From the NCBI RefSeq assembly GCF_002156965.1, contig NZ_CP021324.1:1066681-1130680 (forward strand): 64,000 bases of DNA. Reading direction: 5' to 3'. The notes under the pieces are model-generated. The model saw only the letters and a program-made list of their open reading frames with translations. It was not told the origin of the DNA and did not search any database. The position numbers and the translations under genes are program-made. This DNA is from Candidatus Nitrosomarinus catalina. GTDB taxonomy: Archaea; Thermoproteota; Nitrososphaeria; Nitrososphaerales; Nitrosopumilaceae. Below, in pieces: positions 25,360 to 33,976 of this stretch. Position 1 is the stretch's first letter; each line of letters starts with the position of its first letter.

Positions 25360-26531
25360 ACAAAAATACTAGTAAAATACATTACCAACATTCCTATCGC
25401 AAATCCAGATACAACAGAAAGAGTTGAAAGATTACCATCATTTTCTTTTTGAATCCATTTCAATAAGACCAAAATTACTTGAAAAATAGCCCCTGCACCA
25501 ATAGCTAAGAAAACTACGGAAGTAAATGGAGAGTAGGCAAATCCACCAATCCAGGCACCAAAAATGGCAGGTGAACCTGCAATTAATCCCATTATAGCCA
25601 ATTTACCAATCATCAATTTCCCCCTAGACATAGGTGCGGCTATAGCAATACCTTCAGTAGTATTATGTAATGCAAAACCAACAATCAAAAAAGTACTGAA
25701 TGCTATAGAACCAATTCCAACTGCTGCACCAATAGCTAAGCCCTCACCAAAATTATGTAAGCCAATTCCAATTGAAATCATCAATCCAATTGCCACAGGT
25801 TTTGAGAAATGCAGTGAATCAGATTTAGATATAATCTTATTTCCAACATAGTATAATGCCAAAAATGACAATACAACAACGGTAGATACAAGCAATGCAC
25901 CGTTGAAACTATTTGCCAAATTTTCATTAGAAACTTCAATGGATTCTTCAATTGAATCAATTGCTAAAAATAACAATAATCCTGCAGTTAATGCCAAAAA
26001 GAAATGATATTTTTGTTTACTAATTTTTTTAATAAATGGAAGCCACAACAGTCCAATCATTACAGGAATTATTCCAACATAAGTTCCAATAATAGCAAAA
26101 AATATTGCAAGATCTAGAGTAAATTCTAAAGCAAATGCAGCAGATTCAATTTCTTTTTCAAAACGAGTTCCATCATCAATAGTGATCCCAATTCTATAGG
26201 GTTCTGCTTCATTCCACTCAAAAGGAATTCTAACTAAAGTTGTCTCATATCTTTCTAAATATCCATCGGGTTCTACTGCAGCTGGTTGTATTCTATCATT
26301 TACATCTGCAACAACGACTTGAACAGGTATTGAACCAGTATTTCTAACAGTAGCCTGAATTTCTGAATCAATGAAATCCACTTTTTCAATGGTTATTTCA
26401 GGAAGAGCTATTCCAAAATCTAACAAATCACCACCAGGTCCAAAAATATACAACATCAAAACAATGACAAATGCAAATGGAATAACACCACTTGCTGCCA
26501 CCTTAAATTTTGAAGTATCACTAGCTGCCAT
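25356..26531 (-). CDS. ZIP family metal transporter with extracytoplasmic domain
   Basis: A 391-residue membrane protein. After one N-terminal helix (VIPFAFVIVLMLYIFG), a beta-rich domain of about 110 residues probably faces outwards. About seven further helices carry the ZIP signature pair HNFGEGLAIG near 261 and HNTTEGIAIA near 290. ZIP proteins usually import Zn, Fe or Mn. The gene start overlaps the end of the multicopper oxidase by 11 nt on the same strand, so the two are co-expressed; import of a metal connected to the oxidase is an inference. Confidence 0.9.
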   Translation of the reverse strand: MAASDTSKFKVAASGVIPFAFVIVLMLYIFGPGGDLLDFGIALPEITIEKVDFIDSEIQATVRNTGSIPVQVVVADVNDRIQPAAVEPDGYLERYETTLVRIPFEWNEAEPYRIGITIDDGTRFEKEIESAAFALEFTLDLAIFFAIIGTYVGIIPVMIGLLWLPFIKKISKQKYHFFLALTAGLLLFLAIDSIEESIEVSNENLANSFNGALLVSTVVVLSFLALYYVGNKIISKSDSLHFSKPVAIGLMISIGIGLHNFGEGLAIGAAVGIGSIAFSTFLIVGFALHNTTEGIAIAAPMSRGKLMIGKLAIMGLIAGSPAIFGAWIGGFAYSPFTSVVFLAIGAGAIFQVILVLLKWIQKENDGNLSTLSVVSGFAIGMLVMYFTSIFV

Positions 26532-27576
26532 ATTTCACACTACTCTCATCAGAGTTGGCATTATCATTTACAAGAAACATTCCGACCCAACCTTTTTCTG
26601 AGAATTCCACTTTATGTGCATGGAAAAGATATTTTCCTGGATATGTATACTCAAATTCCATGATTCCACGCTCAGTTTGAGACAAAGTTATCATGTCAGT
26701 GTAAAAAGAAGGAACCAAATCAGTTCCAGTAGGGTAATAGGTATACAGATTTCCATGAAGATGGAAATTGTTTATTGGATCAAATTCCACCATATTGACA
26801 ACATAAACTCGAATCAATTCATTGGTGTTAATTTGAATTGGATGATGTTGATAATAAAATGGGATTGTATTTGCAGCATAGAAATTATTTTCAGTATCAA
26901 AATCAGTATCCAAACCATTCAACACCATAACCATTTCATCGGCTGGTTCACGACCTTCTTTAGGGTCAACTATGAAAACACCATAAAGACCATGAACAAT
27001 ATGTTCTTCCAAAGGCATTACATGGCAATGATAAGGATGTACCCCAACAGGACCGGCTTCAAATTCATAAACAAATTTACCACCACCTGGTCCCACTATT
27101 TCAAAAACACCATCCATTTCAGCAGGATGAATTCCATGAAAATGAATTGTATGTTCTTTTGAACCATTGTTAATAAAATTAATTTTTAGTAAATCGCCTT
27201 CAGTGGCTCTAATTGTAGGACCTGGAACTGTTCCATTATAAGTCCAAACATTGTAAAAAACTCCAGGGGATACTTCCATCACTTTATCATCTTCAGCAAT
27301 TATAGTATATTCTCTAACAGTTGTACCGTCTTCAAGTTTTGAAACTTTACCATAATTGAATTCGCGTAAATATTCCATAGGATCAAATTCTACTTCAGAT
27401 ACGGTATAAAGAGGATCAATTACTTCTCCAGTTGTTCGAATAACTTTTCCTGAATGAGTAACAAATGTCTTTAGTTCAGATTCGGCTTCAGAAAAACTTG
27501 GAAATACAATAATGGTAGATAAGCCAATTGTCACAGCAAGTAATACAATCATTAGAGTAGAACGAGTAATTTTCAA
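26521..27576 (-). CDS. two-domain multicopper oxidase
   Basis: An exported copper oxidase, 351 residues, with a signal peptide (LMIVLLAVTIGLSTIIVFPS). Domain 1 has HTIHFHG (His142, 145, 147) and HPYHCHVMPLEEH (His180, 183, Cys184, His185, His192). Domain 2 has HLHG (272, 274) and HAHK (319, 321). Cys184 and His192 form a type 1 site only in domain 1, with Leu197 where an axial Met could be. The paired histidines fit a trinuclear cluster at a trimer interface. Such proteins are often labelled NirK or nitrite reductase in ammonia oxidisers, but this ligand set looks laccase-like. It is co-transcribed with a ZIP transporter. Confidence 0.87.
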   Translation of the reverse strand: MKITRSTLMIVLLAVTIGLSTIIVFPSFSEAESELKTFVTHSGKVIRTTGEVIDPLYTVSEVEFDPMEYLREFNYGKVSKLEDGTTVREYTIIAEDDKVMEVSPGVFYNVWTYNGTVPGPTIRATEGDLLKINFINNGSKEHTIHFHGIHPAEMDGVFEIVGPGGGKFVYEFEAGPVGVHPYHCHVMPLEEHIVHGLYGVFIVDPKEGREPADEMVMVLNGLDTDFDTENNFYAANTIPFYYQHHPIQINTNELIRVYVVNMVEFDPINNFHLHGNLYTYYPTGTDLVPSFYTDMITLSQTERGIMEFEYTYPGKYLFHAHKVEFSEKGWVGMFLVNDNANSDESSVKYGS

Positions 27577-27699
27577 TATATTGACAGAACTGGAAATTCT
27601 GTATTTAAAGTTAACATGAGCTAACTTTTTTAGCCCAGTCTAAATTATACATAAAAAATCAAAAATTAGGTTTAAAATAAAGAAAATAAAACAAAACCT

Positions 27700-28206
27700 G
27701 TGCAAAAAACGGGATTGTTAATTGTAATTTTTGGAATTTTAATTGTTGCAGGTCTCGGAACATCAGTACTTGAAAATCAAGTTACTTTAGAAGGGATTAC
27801 TCAAGGTAACGGAAAAGTTAGTGTTTCAGAGACAGTAACAATTTCTGTTGATTTAGATAAAAAGGAAACACCAATGGTAATATTTGCTGTACAAATTATG
27901 GAATATAAGGAAAATACATTTTCAGCAAAAATTTTAGATCCTTCAGGAATGGAAATAATTTCAGAGAAAATTAATGAAGATACAATTGAACAAGAATTTG
28001 AGATATTTGATTCTGGAAATTATGAATTGATAATTCAAAGTTCTGATGATAAAGAAAGTTATGTTGCCGGTGCAATAGGTCCGATTCCAGATGCAGATAA
28101 TCAAATCATCTTTTCAACAATATCAATAATTTGCACTATTTTAGGAATGATTGGGTTAGCAATTATTGCAATTTGGGAAATCAGAAATAAAAGAAGATCA
28201 ATTTAG
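27700..28206 (+). CDS. small membrane protein with external beta domain
   Basis: A 168-residue protein starting at GTG. It has an N-terminal hydrophobic segment (LLIVIFGILIVAGLGTSVL), a central beta domain (about 30-135; FSAKILDPSGMEIISEKINE) and a C-terminal membrane helix (IICTILGMIGLAIIAIWEI) with a basic end. The layout resembles small beta-sandwich membrane proteins of unknown function. It converges with the next gene, overlapping by 9 nt. Confidence 0.65.
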   Translation: MQKTGLLIVIFGILIVAGLGTSVLENQVTLEGITQGNGKVSVSETVTISVDLDKKETPMVIFAVQIMEYKENTFSAKILDPSGMEIISEKINEDTIEQEFEIFDSGNYELIIQSSDDKESYVAGAIGPIPDADNQIIFSTISIICTILGMIGLAIIAIWEIRNKRRSI

Positions 28207-28509
28207 ATAACTATCCATTTTTTCCAAACCATTTATTGCACCATCAAATGTATCATTGTTTTCAAGTAAGGAACTAAGTTTTTCATTATTTGCCGATATG
28301 AAATTTTTTTGATTTTCATTAGTTTTGAAAATAAACTCACATTCTATCAAATAATCTAGTCTTTGTAAAATATCAGATTCAGACATTGAAAATTCTTGAG
28401 ACAATACATAGCATTCTTTTTTTCCATCTTCTAATTTTGCCAAAATTTCAGATGTAATGGGGTCAAACATACAATCAATAATTTTTTCCCTATCAAATGA
28501 TTCATCCAT
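28198..28509 (-). CDS. putative winged-helix regulator
   Basis: A 103-residue acidic protein. Residues 15-62 (FDPITSEILAKLEDGKKECY, then a helix-turn-helix-like stretch SESDILQRLDYLIECEFIF) look like an ArsR-type winged helix with the wing at FKTNENQKNF. There are no metal-binding Cys pairs beyond scattered cysteines. It might regulate nearby genes, but this rests on pattern only. Confidence 0.55.
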   Translation of the reverse strand: MDESFDREKIIDCMFDPITSEILAKLEDGKKECYVLSQEFSMSESDILQRLDYLIECEFIFKTNENQKNFISANNEKLSSLLENNDTFDGAINGLEKMDSYLN

Positions 28510-28589
28510 AAATTAAATTAAAAAATTAGAATGTAATAACTTTTTGAATAAGTCAATAGGATAATTAAGAAATAAGAATATCTCAAAGT

Positions 28590-28742
28590 ATGCAAAAACT
28601 CTGTAGCCATGATCCATCAGGCAAAGGTGAACATTGTTTTTGTATAGATATTGATTCACAGAGAGGTGTCAAAAAATGCTGTCAATGTAACGAATGGAAT
28701 GTTCAAGGCAATAATTGGACAAAAGATGAGGACTTTAGATAA
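28590..28742 (+). CDS. 50-residue Cys-rich mini-protein (zinc-ribbon-like)
   Basis: From the ATG at 28590 the frame gives 50 residues with cysteines at 5, 16, 18, 30, 31 and 33 plus His7 and His15. These are arranged as CSHD...HCFC...KCCQC, a pattern suited to one or two structural zinc ions. It lies in an otherwise empty 350-bp spacer between the putative regulator and rps13. The strong codon bias and paired CxC/CxxC groups favour a real gene; no family is recognised. Confidence 0.55.
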   Translation: MQKLCSHDPSGKGEHCFCIDIDSQRGVKKCCQCNEWNVQGNNWTKDEDFR

Positions 28743-28860
28743 TTTCAAGCCATCATTTACCAGAATCAAGCCAATTCCAGCAGAGATCTCTAAAAAAACT
28801 GATGATTTCTCCAAAATGACTGACGCCTAGCAATGGTTTTTATCGGGGTTTCTTAGAATT

Positions 28861-29439
28861 TTGGAATACTTGAGTAGCCAAGAATACAGACACATTGTAA
28901 GAATCGTAGGTAACGATATTCCAGGAGAAAGAAAACTTCTCGTAGGTTTAACCCAGATTAAAGGCATAGGCCATAATTTTGCAACAGCAATTGCAACTAC
29001 ATTAAAAATAAACACAAATTCTAACATCGGTCACCTTACAGATGCAAATGTTCAAGAAATTGAAAAATTAATTACAAATCCAAGTGAAGCAAATTTTCCA
29101 TCATGGTTCCTCAACAGACAAAGAGATATTGAAACTGGAAAAGATTTACACTTGCTAACTTCAGACATTCCATTTACTTTAAGAAATGATATTGAAAGAG
29201 AAAGAATCACTGCCAGTTGGAGAGGTTATCGTCACCTAAGTGGTCTAAAAGTTAGAGGACAAAGAACTAGAACATCTGGTAGAAAAGGTGGAGCAGTGGG
29301 TGTAGCAAAAGGCGGATTAGCAGCTCCTGTTAAGAAAGCAAGTTCTGGTGCACCAGCTGCAGAAGCAGCACCAGCTGCAGCAACAGCAGATGCTCCAGCA
29401 CCAGCTGCAGAAGCAGCTCCAGCGGAGAAAAAAGAATAG
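28861..29439 (+). CDS. rps13: 30S ribosomal protein S13
   Basis: S13 (uS13) in the 30S head contacts the P-site tRNA and forms bridges to the 50S. The 192-residue frame starts with TTG at 28861; a second TTG five codons later (SSQEYRH) is possible. The core runs to about residue 155 with [17 protein letters not shown] (helix-hairpin-helix) and [20 protein letters not shown]. After the core there is a low-complexity tail rich in Ala, Pro and Glu (about 40 residues). A TATA-like run (TTTTTATC, about 28837-28844) fits leaderless expression. rps4 follows 9 nt later. Confidence 0.95.
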   Translation: MEYLSSQEYRHIVRIVGNDIPGERKLLVGLTQIKGIGHNFATAIATTLKINTNSNIGHLTDANVQEIEKLITNPSEANFPSWFLNRQRDIETGKDLHLLTSDIPFTLRNDIERERITASWRGYRHLSGLKVRGQRTRTSGRKGGAVGVAKGGLAAPVKKASSGAPAAEAAPAAATADAPAPAAEAAPAEKKE

Positions 29440-29448
29440 GTGTTTTGA

Positions 29449-30102
29449 ATGGGAGATCCAAAATATCCACGTAAAGTATGGCGTAAACCAAAGCGACCTC
29501 TTAATTATGAATTAAAAATGGATGAGTTGCAAACTCTCGGTACATTTGGATTAAGAACTAAAAGAGAATTATGGAAAGCACATACCGAATTATCACGTGT
29601 GAGACAACAAGCAAGATCATTGCTTGCATTGACACAAGAAGCAAGAGCAGAAAAAGAACCAATATTACTAAAATCATTATCAAGAATCGGTTTAGTTACA
29701 GAAAATGCATCATTAGATGATGTACTTAATCTTAAACCAACTGATTTACTTGCAAGAAGGTTACAAACAATTGTCTCAAAAAAATTAGGATTTAAAACAC
29801 CATATCAAGCAAGACAAGCTGTAATTCACGGCCATATTATGGTTGGAGACAGAAAAGTTGACATCCCATCATATACGGTCACAGTTGCAGAAGAAGACAG
29901 TGTTCATTTTAGCCCTGAATCAAAAATTCCAGAAATGTTAGAAAAAACAAAAGCTGAGGCACCAAAAGTTGAAGGACCTGCTGAAGGTGAAGAAGCAACT
30001 CCTGCTGAAGCAACTCCTGCTGAAGCAACTCCTGCTGAAGCAACTCCTGCTGAAGCAACTCCTGCTGAAGCAACTCCTGCTGAAGCACCAAAAGCAGACT
30101 AA
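29449..30102 (+). CDS. rps4: 30S ribosomal protein S4 with repeat tail
   Basis: S4 (uS4) starts assembly of the 30S body by binding 16S rRNA. The 217-residue protein has the archaeal N-terminus (GDPKYPRKVWRKPKRP), a LARRLQTIVSKKLGFKTPYQ stretch and the S4 RNA-binding domain (ARQAVIHGHIMVGDRKVDIP). After about residue 170 it carries a tail with six repeats of Glu-Ala-Thr-Pro-Ala encoded by 15-bp units. Archaeal S11 and rpoD, which often come next, are absent here. Confidence 0.95.
   Translation: MGDPKYPRKVWRKPKRPLNYELKMDELQTLGTFGLRTKRELWKAHTELSRVRQQARSLLALTQEARAEKEPILLKSLSRIGLVTENASLDDVLNLKPTDLLARRLQTIVSKKLGFKTPYQARQAVIHGHIMVGDRKVDIPSYTVTVAEEDSVHFSPESKIPEMLEKTKAEAPKVEGPAEGEEATPAEATPAEATPAEATPAEATPAEATPAEAPKAD
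29992..30081 (+). repeat. 15-bp tandem repeat in rps4
   Basis: Six perfect copies of GAAGCAACTCCTGCT, in frame, encode EATPA repeats at the C-terminus of ribosomal protein S4. A seventh diverged unit follows. Confidence 0.95.
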
Positions 30103-30149
30103 TCATAACATCATTATCAGTAAATACCCCTATTATCAGATAAAATTAC

Positions 30150-31907
30150 ATGTGTTCAATTATTGGATATTCTGGAAATGAAATTGCATCTCCAATTATC
30201 GTAAAGGGCTTAAAAAGAATGGAGTACAGGGGATACGACAGTGTCGGAGTTGCAACCGAATCAGATAACGGAATTGAATTAAAAAAAGGGACAGGTAAAG
30301 TAAATGAAGTAAATTCCAAAATGCAATTAGATAAACTACCAGGAAAAGTTGGAATTGGTCATACAAGATGGGCAACTCATGGAAAAGTAACAGAACTCAA
30401 TGCACATCCACATCCAAGTAATTCTGGAAAAATTGCAATTGTTCATAATGGAATTATAGAAAATTTTGAAGAATTAAAAAAGCAATTGGAAGAAGAAGGA
30501 TATAATTTCAAAAGTGAAACAGACAGTGAAATAATTGCAAATTTGTTACAAAAAAATTATGAATCTACAAAAAATGTTAAAGAAACAATAATGAAGACAG
30601 TTGCGGTAATCAAAGGACATTATGCATTTGTTGCAATGTTTGAAAACGGTCAAATAGCAGCAGCAAGATTCCACGAACCATTAATTGTAGGAGTTGGACA
30701 AGAGAATATTTTCTTGTCAAGTGATGTATTAGGTTTCATAGAATATACAGATAATGCAATATACATGAAAAGTGGAAATTTTATAATTTTAGAGAATAAA
30801 GAATTTGAAATTTTAGATTTCAACGGAAATAAAATCAAACATGAGATTACAAAAGTTTCAAAAGAATTTGGAGATGCATACAAAGGTGATTATGCACATT
30901 TTACATTAAAAGAAATTTACGAACAACCAGATGTAATTCTAAAAGCAGGAAAAACAACAGTGGAAGGCATTGAAAATGCTGCAGACCTCATCAAAAATGC
31001 AAAAAATATCTACATCACAGGCAGTGGAACCAGCTATAACTCTGCATTAATTGCAAAGCAGATTTTATCAAAATATGTCAAAATTAAGGCTGAACCAATA
31101 ATAGCAAGTGAGCTTCAATTTGCACCAGATACAATTGAAGAAAATTCAGTTTTAATTGCAATTTCTCAAAGTGGAGAAAGCGCAGATGTTTTAGAAGCAG
31201 TAAGAATTACAAAGAAATTAAACTGTAAAATTATTTCCATAGTCAATTTACTAACATCATCTCTTACACGAAAAGGAGATATTGTATTAGGAATGAATTG
31301 TGGACCAGAGATAGGAGTAGCTGCAACTAAAAGCTTTACTGCACAACTAATTCTACTTTACAAAATTGTTCAGAAGTTAGGTGAAAATATTACAATTGGT
31401 TTTGAAGAATTTTCAATTTTAATTTCTAAGATGTTAGAAAATACAAATAAAATTCAAGATATTGCAAAAGAATTGACAGAAGTATCAGACATTTACATTT
31501 TAGGTAGAGGAATTAATTATCCAATTGCAATTGAATCAGCATTAAAACTAAAAGAATTGACATACATTCATGCAGAGGGAATTCCAGGAGGAGAATTAAA
31601 ACATGGCCCACTTGCATTAATGGATACAGATGTTTTTGTTATTGTAATCAATCCAAATGATTCAACATATGCTGACACATTAACTAGTTCACGAGAGATT
31701 AAAGCTCGTGGGGCAAAAATTATCGGAGTATCAGATATTGAGAGTGACGTTTATGATTACTGGATAGAAATTCCAAAGATTAGTGAAATTCTATATCCAA
31801 TCTCAGAGATTATCCCAATTCAACTTTTAGCATATTATTCTGCATTAGAAAAAGACACAGATCCGGATTATCCTAGAAATCTAGCAAAATCCGTGACTGT
31901 AAAATAA
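30150..31907 (+). CDS. glmS: glutamine-fructose-6-phosphate aminotransferase (isomerizing)
   Basis: Makes glucosamine-6-phosphate from fructose-6-phosphate and glutamine, the entry to UDP-GlcNAc used in glycoprotein and S-layer glycans. The 585-residue enzyme starts MCSIIGYSGN, so Cys2 becomes the N-terminal glutaminase nucleophile. GHTRWATHG near 68 and the HNGIIENF segment belong to the glutaminase domain. Two SIS sugar-isomerase domains follow (YITGSGTSYNSALIAKQI near 289 and IYILGRGINYPIAIESALKL near 448). The C-terminus ends in NLAKSVTVK, the usual signature end. Length is normal. Confidence 0.96.
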   Translation: MCSIIGYSGNEIASPIIVKGLKRMEYRGYDSVGVATESDNGIELKKGTGKVNEVNSKMQLDKLPGKVGIGHTRWATHGKVTELNAHPHPSNSGKIAIVHNGIIENFEELKKQLEEEGYNFKSETDSEIIANLLQKNYESTKNVKETIMKTVAVIKGHYAFVAMFENGQIAAARFHEPLIVGVGQENIFLSSDVLGFIEYTDNAIYMKSGNFIILENKEFEILDFNGNKIKHEITKVSKEFGDAYKGDYAHFTLKEIYEQPDVILKAGKTTVEGIENAADLIKNAKNIYITGSGTSYNSALIAKQILSKYVKIKAEPIIASELQFAPDTIEENSVLIAISQSGESADVLEAVRITKKLNCKIISIVNLLTSSLTRKGDIVLGMNCGPEIGVAATKSFTAQLILLYKIVQKLGENITIGFEEFSILISKMLENTNKIQDIAKELTEVSDIYILGRGINYPIAIESALKLKELTYIHAEGIPGGELKHGPLALMDTDVFVIVINPNDSTYADTLTSSREIKARGAKIIGVSDIESDVYDYWIEIPKISEILYPISEIIPIQLLAYYSALEKDTDPDYPRNLAKSVTVK

Positions 31908-31921
31908 GAAAATTTGGATAT

Positions 31922-32317
31922 CTAGGCTCCTGAAATGGTTCCAGAAATATCACGAATTTTTACTTCGTTGAGAATTTTTTCCATTATCTGCTGTTGTCCT
32001 CCTGCATTATCTATTGTCACCAAAAGCAAATTTCCACTTGGTAATGGAATTGTTGCACGTCGAAGTTTTTCATAAACTGCCAAAGTGTACAACCCTTCAC
32101 CAATTTTGTCATAGTGTTTTTCTCTAGAACTCCATGCACTAATTGCATGGTGTATTGTTTCTTGAGTTTCTTCAGGAGACAAGTAAAGTTTGGTGTTAGG
32201 TTTTGAATCCTTTGCAAGGATTTCTCCAGACTTGTTTGTTACTGCAGCGAATCGTATGCAAGTATCCAAATCAAAGAGTTTGTTTAGCAGTGTGCCGTAT
32301 CGTATTGTTTGACTCAT
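31922..32317 (-). CDS. uncharacterised 131-residue protein, possibly roadblock-like
   Basis: A soluble 131-residue protein. The middle has alternating strands (RFAAVTNKSGEILAKDS, GLYTLAVYEKLRRATIPLP, GNLLLVTIDNAGG) joined by a helix (SPEETQETIHHAISAWSS). This resembles a roadblock/LC7 or profilin-like alpha/beta fold, but the match is weak. No catalytic residues stand out. It is convergent with glmS, and a plastocyanin-like gene lies upstream. Confidence 0.6.
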   Translation of the reverse strand: MSQTIRYGTLLNKLFDLDTCIRFAAVTNKSGEILAKDSKPNTKLYLSPEETQETIHHAISAWSSREKHYDKIGEGLYTLAVYEKLRRATIPLPSGNLLLVTIDNAGGQQQIMEKILNEVKIRDISGTISGA

Positions 32318-32430
32318 GGGAAATTATTTCAAAAGAAGAAGATAACTATAATGAAGTAAATTCAGAAAGGATGTTTATTTTTTTATCATAATCTAAAAAT
32401 TTGTTTAAATTTTGTAATTAATTTTAAAAA

Positions 32431-32832
32431 TTATTCAACAATAATTTGGCCAGTCATCCAGGTATGTAATGTACAATAGTAATCAAAAGTTCCTTTTTGA
32501 GAAAATTTTCTTTCATATGCATCGCCAACCATCAATACTTGAGAATCAAACATTCCATCAGGTTTTGGATCAAATCCATCAACATTTCCAGATGTAAATG
32601 TATGGACACCTGTTGGATCAGTATTTGTCATTGTTACAACTGTGCCAGATTTTATGGTCAATATACTTGGAGTATAGCAACCTGTTTCGACACATGATTG
32701 TGAGAATCCAGATTCTTCTACTGTTCCAATTTTAGGTACTTGAGAGTCGACATTTTCACCTACTGCAGATACTGCAATTAATACAACTGCTAGTGCTGCA
32801 ATTAATCCAAGAATACTTGATTTAGTTACCAT
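32431..32832 (-). CDS. plastocyanin-like blue copper protein
   Basis: A 133-residue exported electron carrier. The N-terminal hydrophobic segment (ILGLIAALAVVLIAVSAVG) acts as signal or membrane anchor. The type 1 copper ligands are visible as His77 (GVHTF), Cys120, His123 and Met126 (YYCTLHTWM). Cys47 and Cys52 could form a disulfide. Ammonia-oxidising thaumarchaea use many such small copper proteins in place of cytochrome c; partners here are not known. Confidence 0.92.
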   Translation of the reverse strand: MVTKSSILGLIAALAVVLIAVSAVGENVDSQVPKIGTVEESGFSQSCVETGCYTPSILTIKSGTVVTMTNTDPTGVHTFTSGNVDGFDPKPDGMFDSQVLMVGDAYERKFSQKGTFDYYCTLHTWMTGQIIVE

Positions 32833-32898
32833 ATCAAAACTTGTTAAAATTCATTAAGATAAACATTTTTGTGCCTAATTTTCTATTTTTTTCAAATA

Positions 32899-33969
32899 TT
32901 AGGACTCTGATAATGAAGATAATCTATCATATTCCTTTTCTGCAAGATTCAAGAATTTAGTAGAGTCATTTCCTGTTTTGAGCATTGATGAAATAATACT
33001 GCCCCCAGCACCTGCACCTTCTTTTCCAAATCCTTCAGAAAATGCCTTTAGTCCAGAATATTTTGAATTGTTTAATCCAGGATTTACAGAGATTGCAGGA
33101 ATATCTGCAATCTGTTTTACAATATTAGTGAAATTTGCATTTTGATCATTTGTGATATAGGACGTAGTTCCAATTGCAGTATTTTCTTCATTAAATCCAA
33201 TTTTAGATGCAAATGCCAAAACTGCTGTCATCTGTGTACCACCAGCTAGCATTACTTTAGAAACAGCAGATGCTGAACTCAACATTCCTGCAACAAAAGC
33301 AATCATAGGATCACCAACCTTTGCAAGAACACTATACGGATGATCAGAATCAATTCGTTTTATTGCAGAATCTACAACTTCATTTTTTAGTTTAATAGGA
33401 TTTGTAGGAATACTAGAACTTGTTTTTGCATCAAAATCAAAAGCCTTCAATACAGCTAAAGCAGTTGTTGTTCCACCAGGAATTGATTCACCAATTACCA
33501 AACAATCAGTTAATGAAGCCATGTTTCTTCCAACAATTCTGCCAAATTCAACTGCACTGGAAACTTCTGAATCAGTCATTGCCGGTTCAACAGAAATATT
33601 TTTTCCAAAAGATAAGCCAGTTTCAATGAAAGGCAATTGTGGAGTAATTTTACTTCCGGCATTAATTGTTAAATGAGGGATACTAGCAGATTCCAAAGCT
33701 GTTTTAGTTAATAGAGCTGGAGTAGGTTTTCCATCAGGGGTCATGGGAATATTATCAATTGTTTTGCAATATCCATAGTGGAGGTATTCTGCATCAGCAG
33801 GGGGAGTATATTTCATAGATTCGCTATTTGCACCAGCAATAGTAATTCCAGGAATTTCACATGTTTGAGAATAAGACATTACAAACGAGAGAAGAAATCT
33901 TCCAGATTTTACCGACTCCAGGAAATTTTGTGCCTGTTCAACATTGCCAAACAACTCAAAATCTTCCAA
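32899..33969 (-). CDS. cobT: nicotinate-nucleotide-dimethylbenzimidazole phosphoribosyltransferase-like (CobT)
   Basis: CobT-type enzymes activate the lower ligand of cobalamin as its riboside phosphate. The 356-residue protein has family features such as SCEIPGITIAGAN-like and PHLTINAGSKITPQLP (about 96-111). GRNMASLTDCLVIGESIPGG (about 148-167) resembles the substrate loop. MLAGGTQM and the C-terminal EGFGKEGAGAGGS are also visible. It matches the archaeal branch of the family. It follows the metallo-beta-lactamase gene by 7 nt. Marine thaumarchaea are known cobalamin producers, which fits. Confidence 0.85.
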   Translation of the reverse strand: MEDFELFGNVEQAQNFLESVKSGRFLLSFVMSYSQTCEIPGITIAGANSESMKYTPPADAEYLHYGYCKTIDNIPMTPDGKPTPALLTKTALESASIPHLTINAGSKITPQLPFIETGLSFGKNISVEPAMTDSEVSSAVEFGRIVGRNMASLTDCLVIGESIPGGTTTALAVLKAFDFDAKTSSSIPTNPIKLKNEVVDSAIKRIDSDHPYSVLAKVGDPMIAFVAGMLSSASAVSKVMLAGGTQMTAVLAFASKIGFNEENTAIGTTSYITNDQNANFTNIVKQIADIPAISVNPGLNNSKYSGLKAFSEGFGKEGAGAGGSIISSMLKTGNDSTKFLNLAEKEYDRLSSLSES

Positions 33970-33976
33970 AATATCA

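Noticed and set aside
26614-27162. 182-codon plus-strand frame opposite the multicopper oxidase
   Set aside because: The composition is unlike a real protein (rich in Ile, Met, His, Asn) and the opposite strand carries copper-ligand motifs.
29909-30106. Antisense frame of Leu-Gln repeats across the end of rps4
   Set aside because: It is only the reverse reading of the 15-bp repeat in rps4; the plus-strand frame is a clear ribosomal protein.
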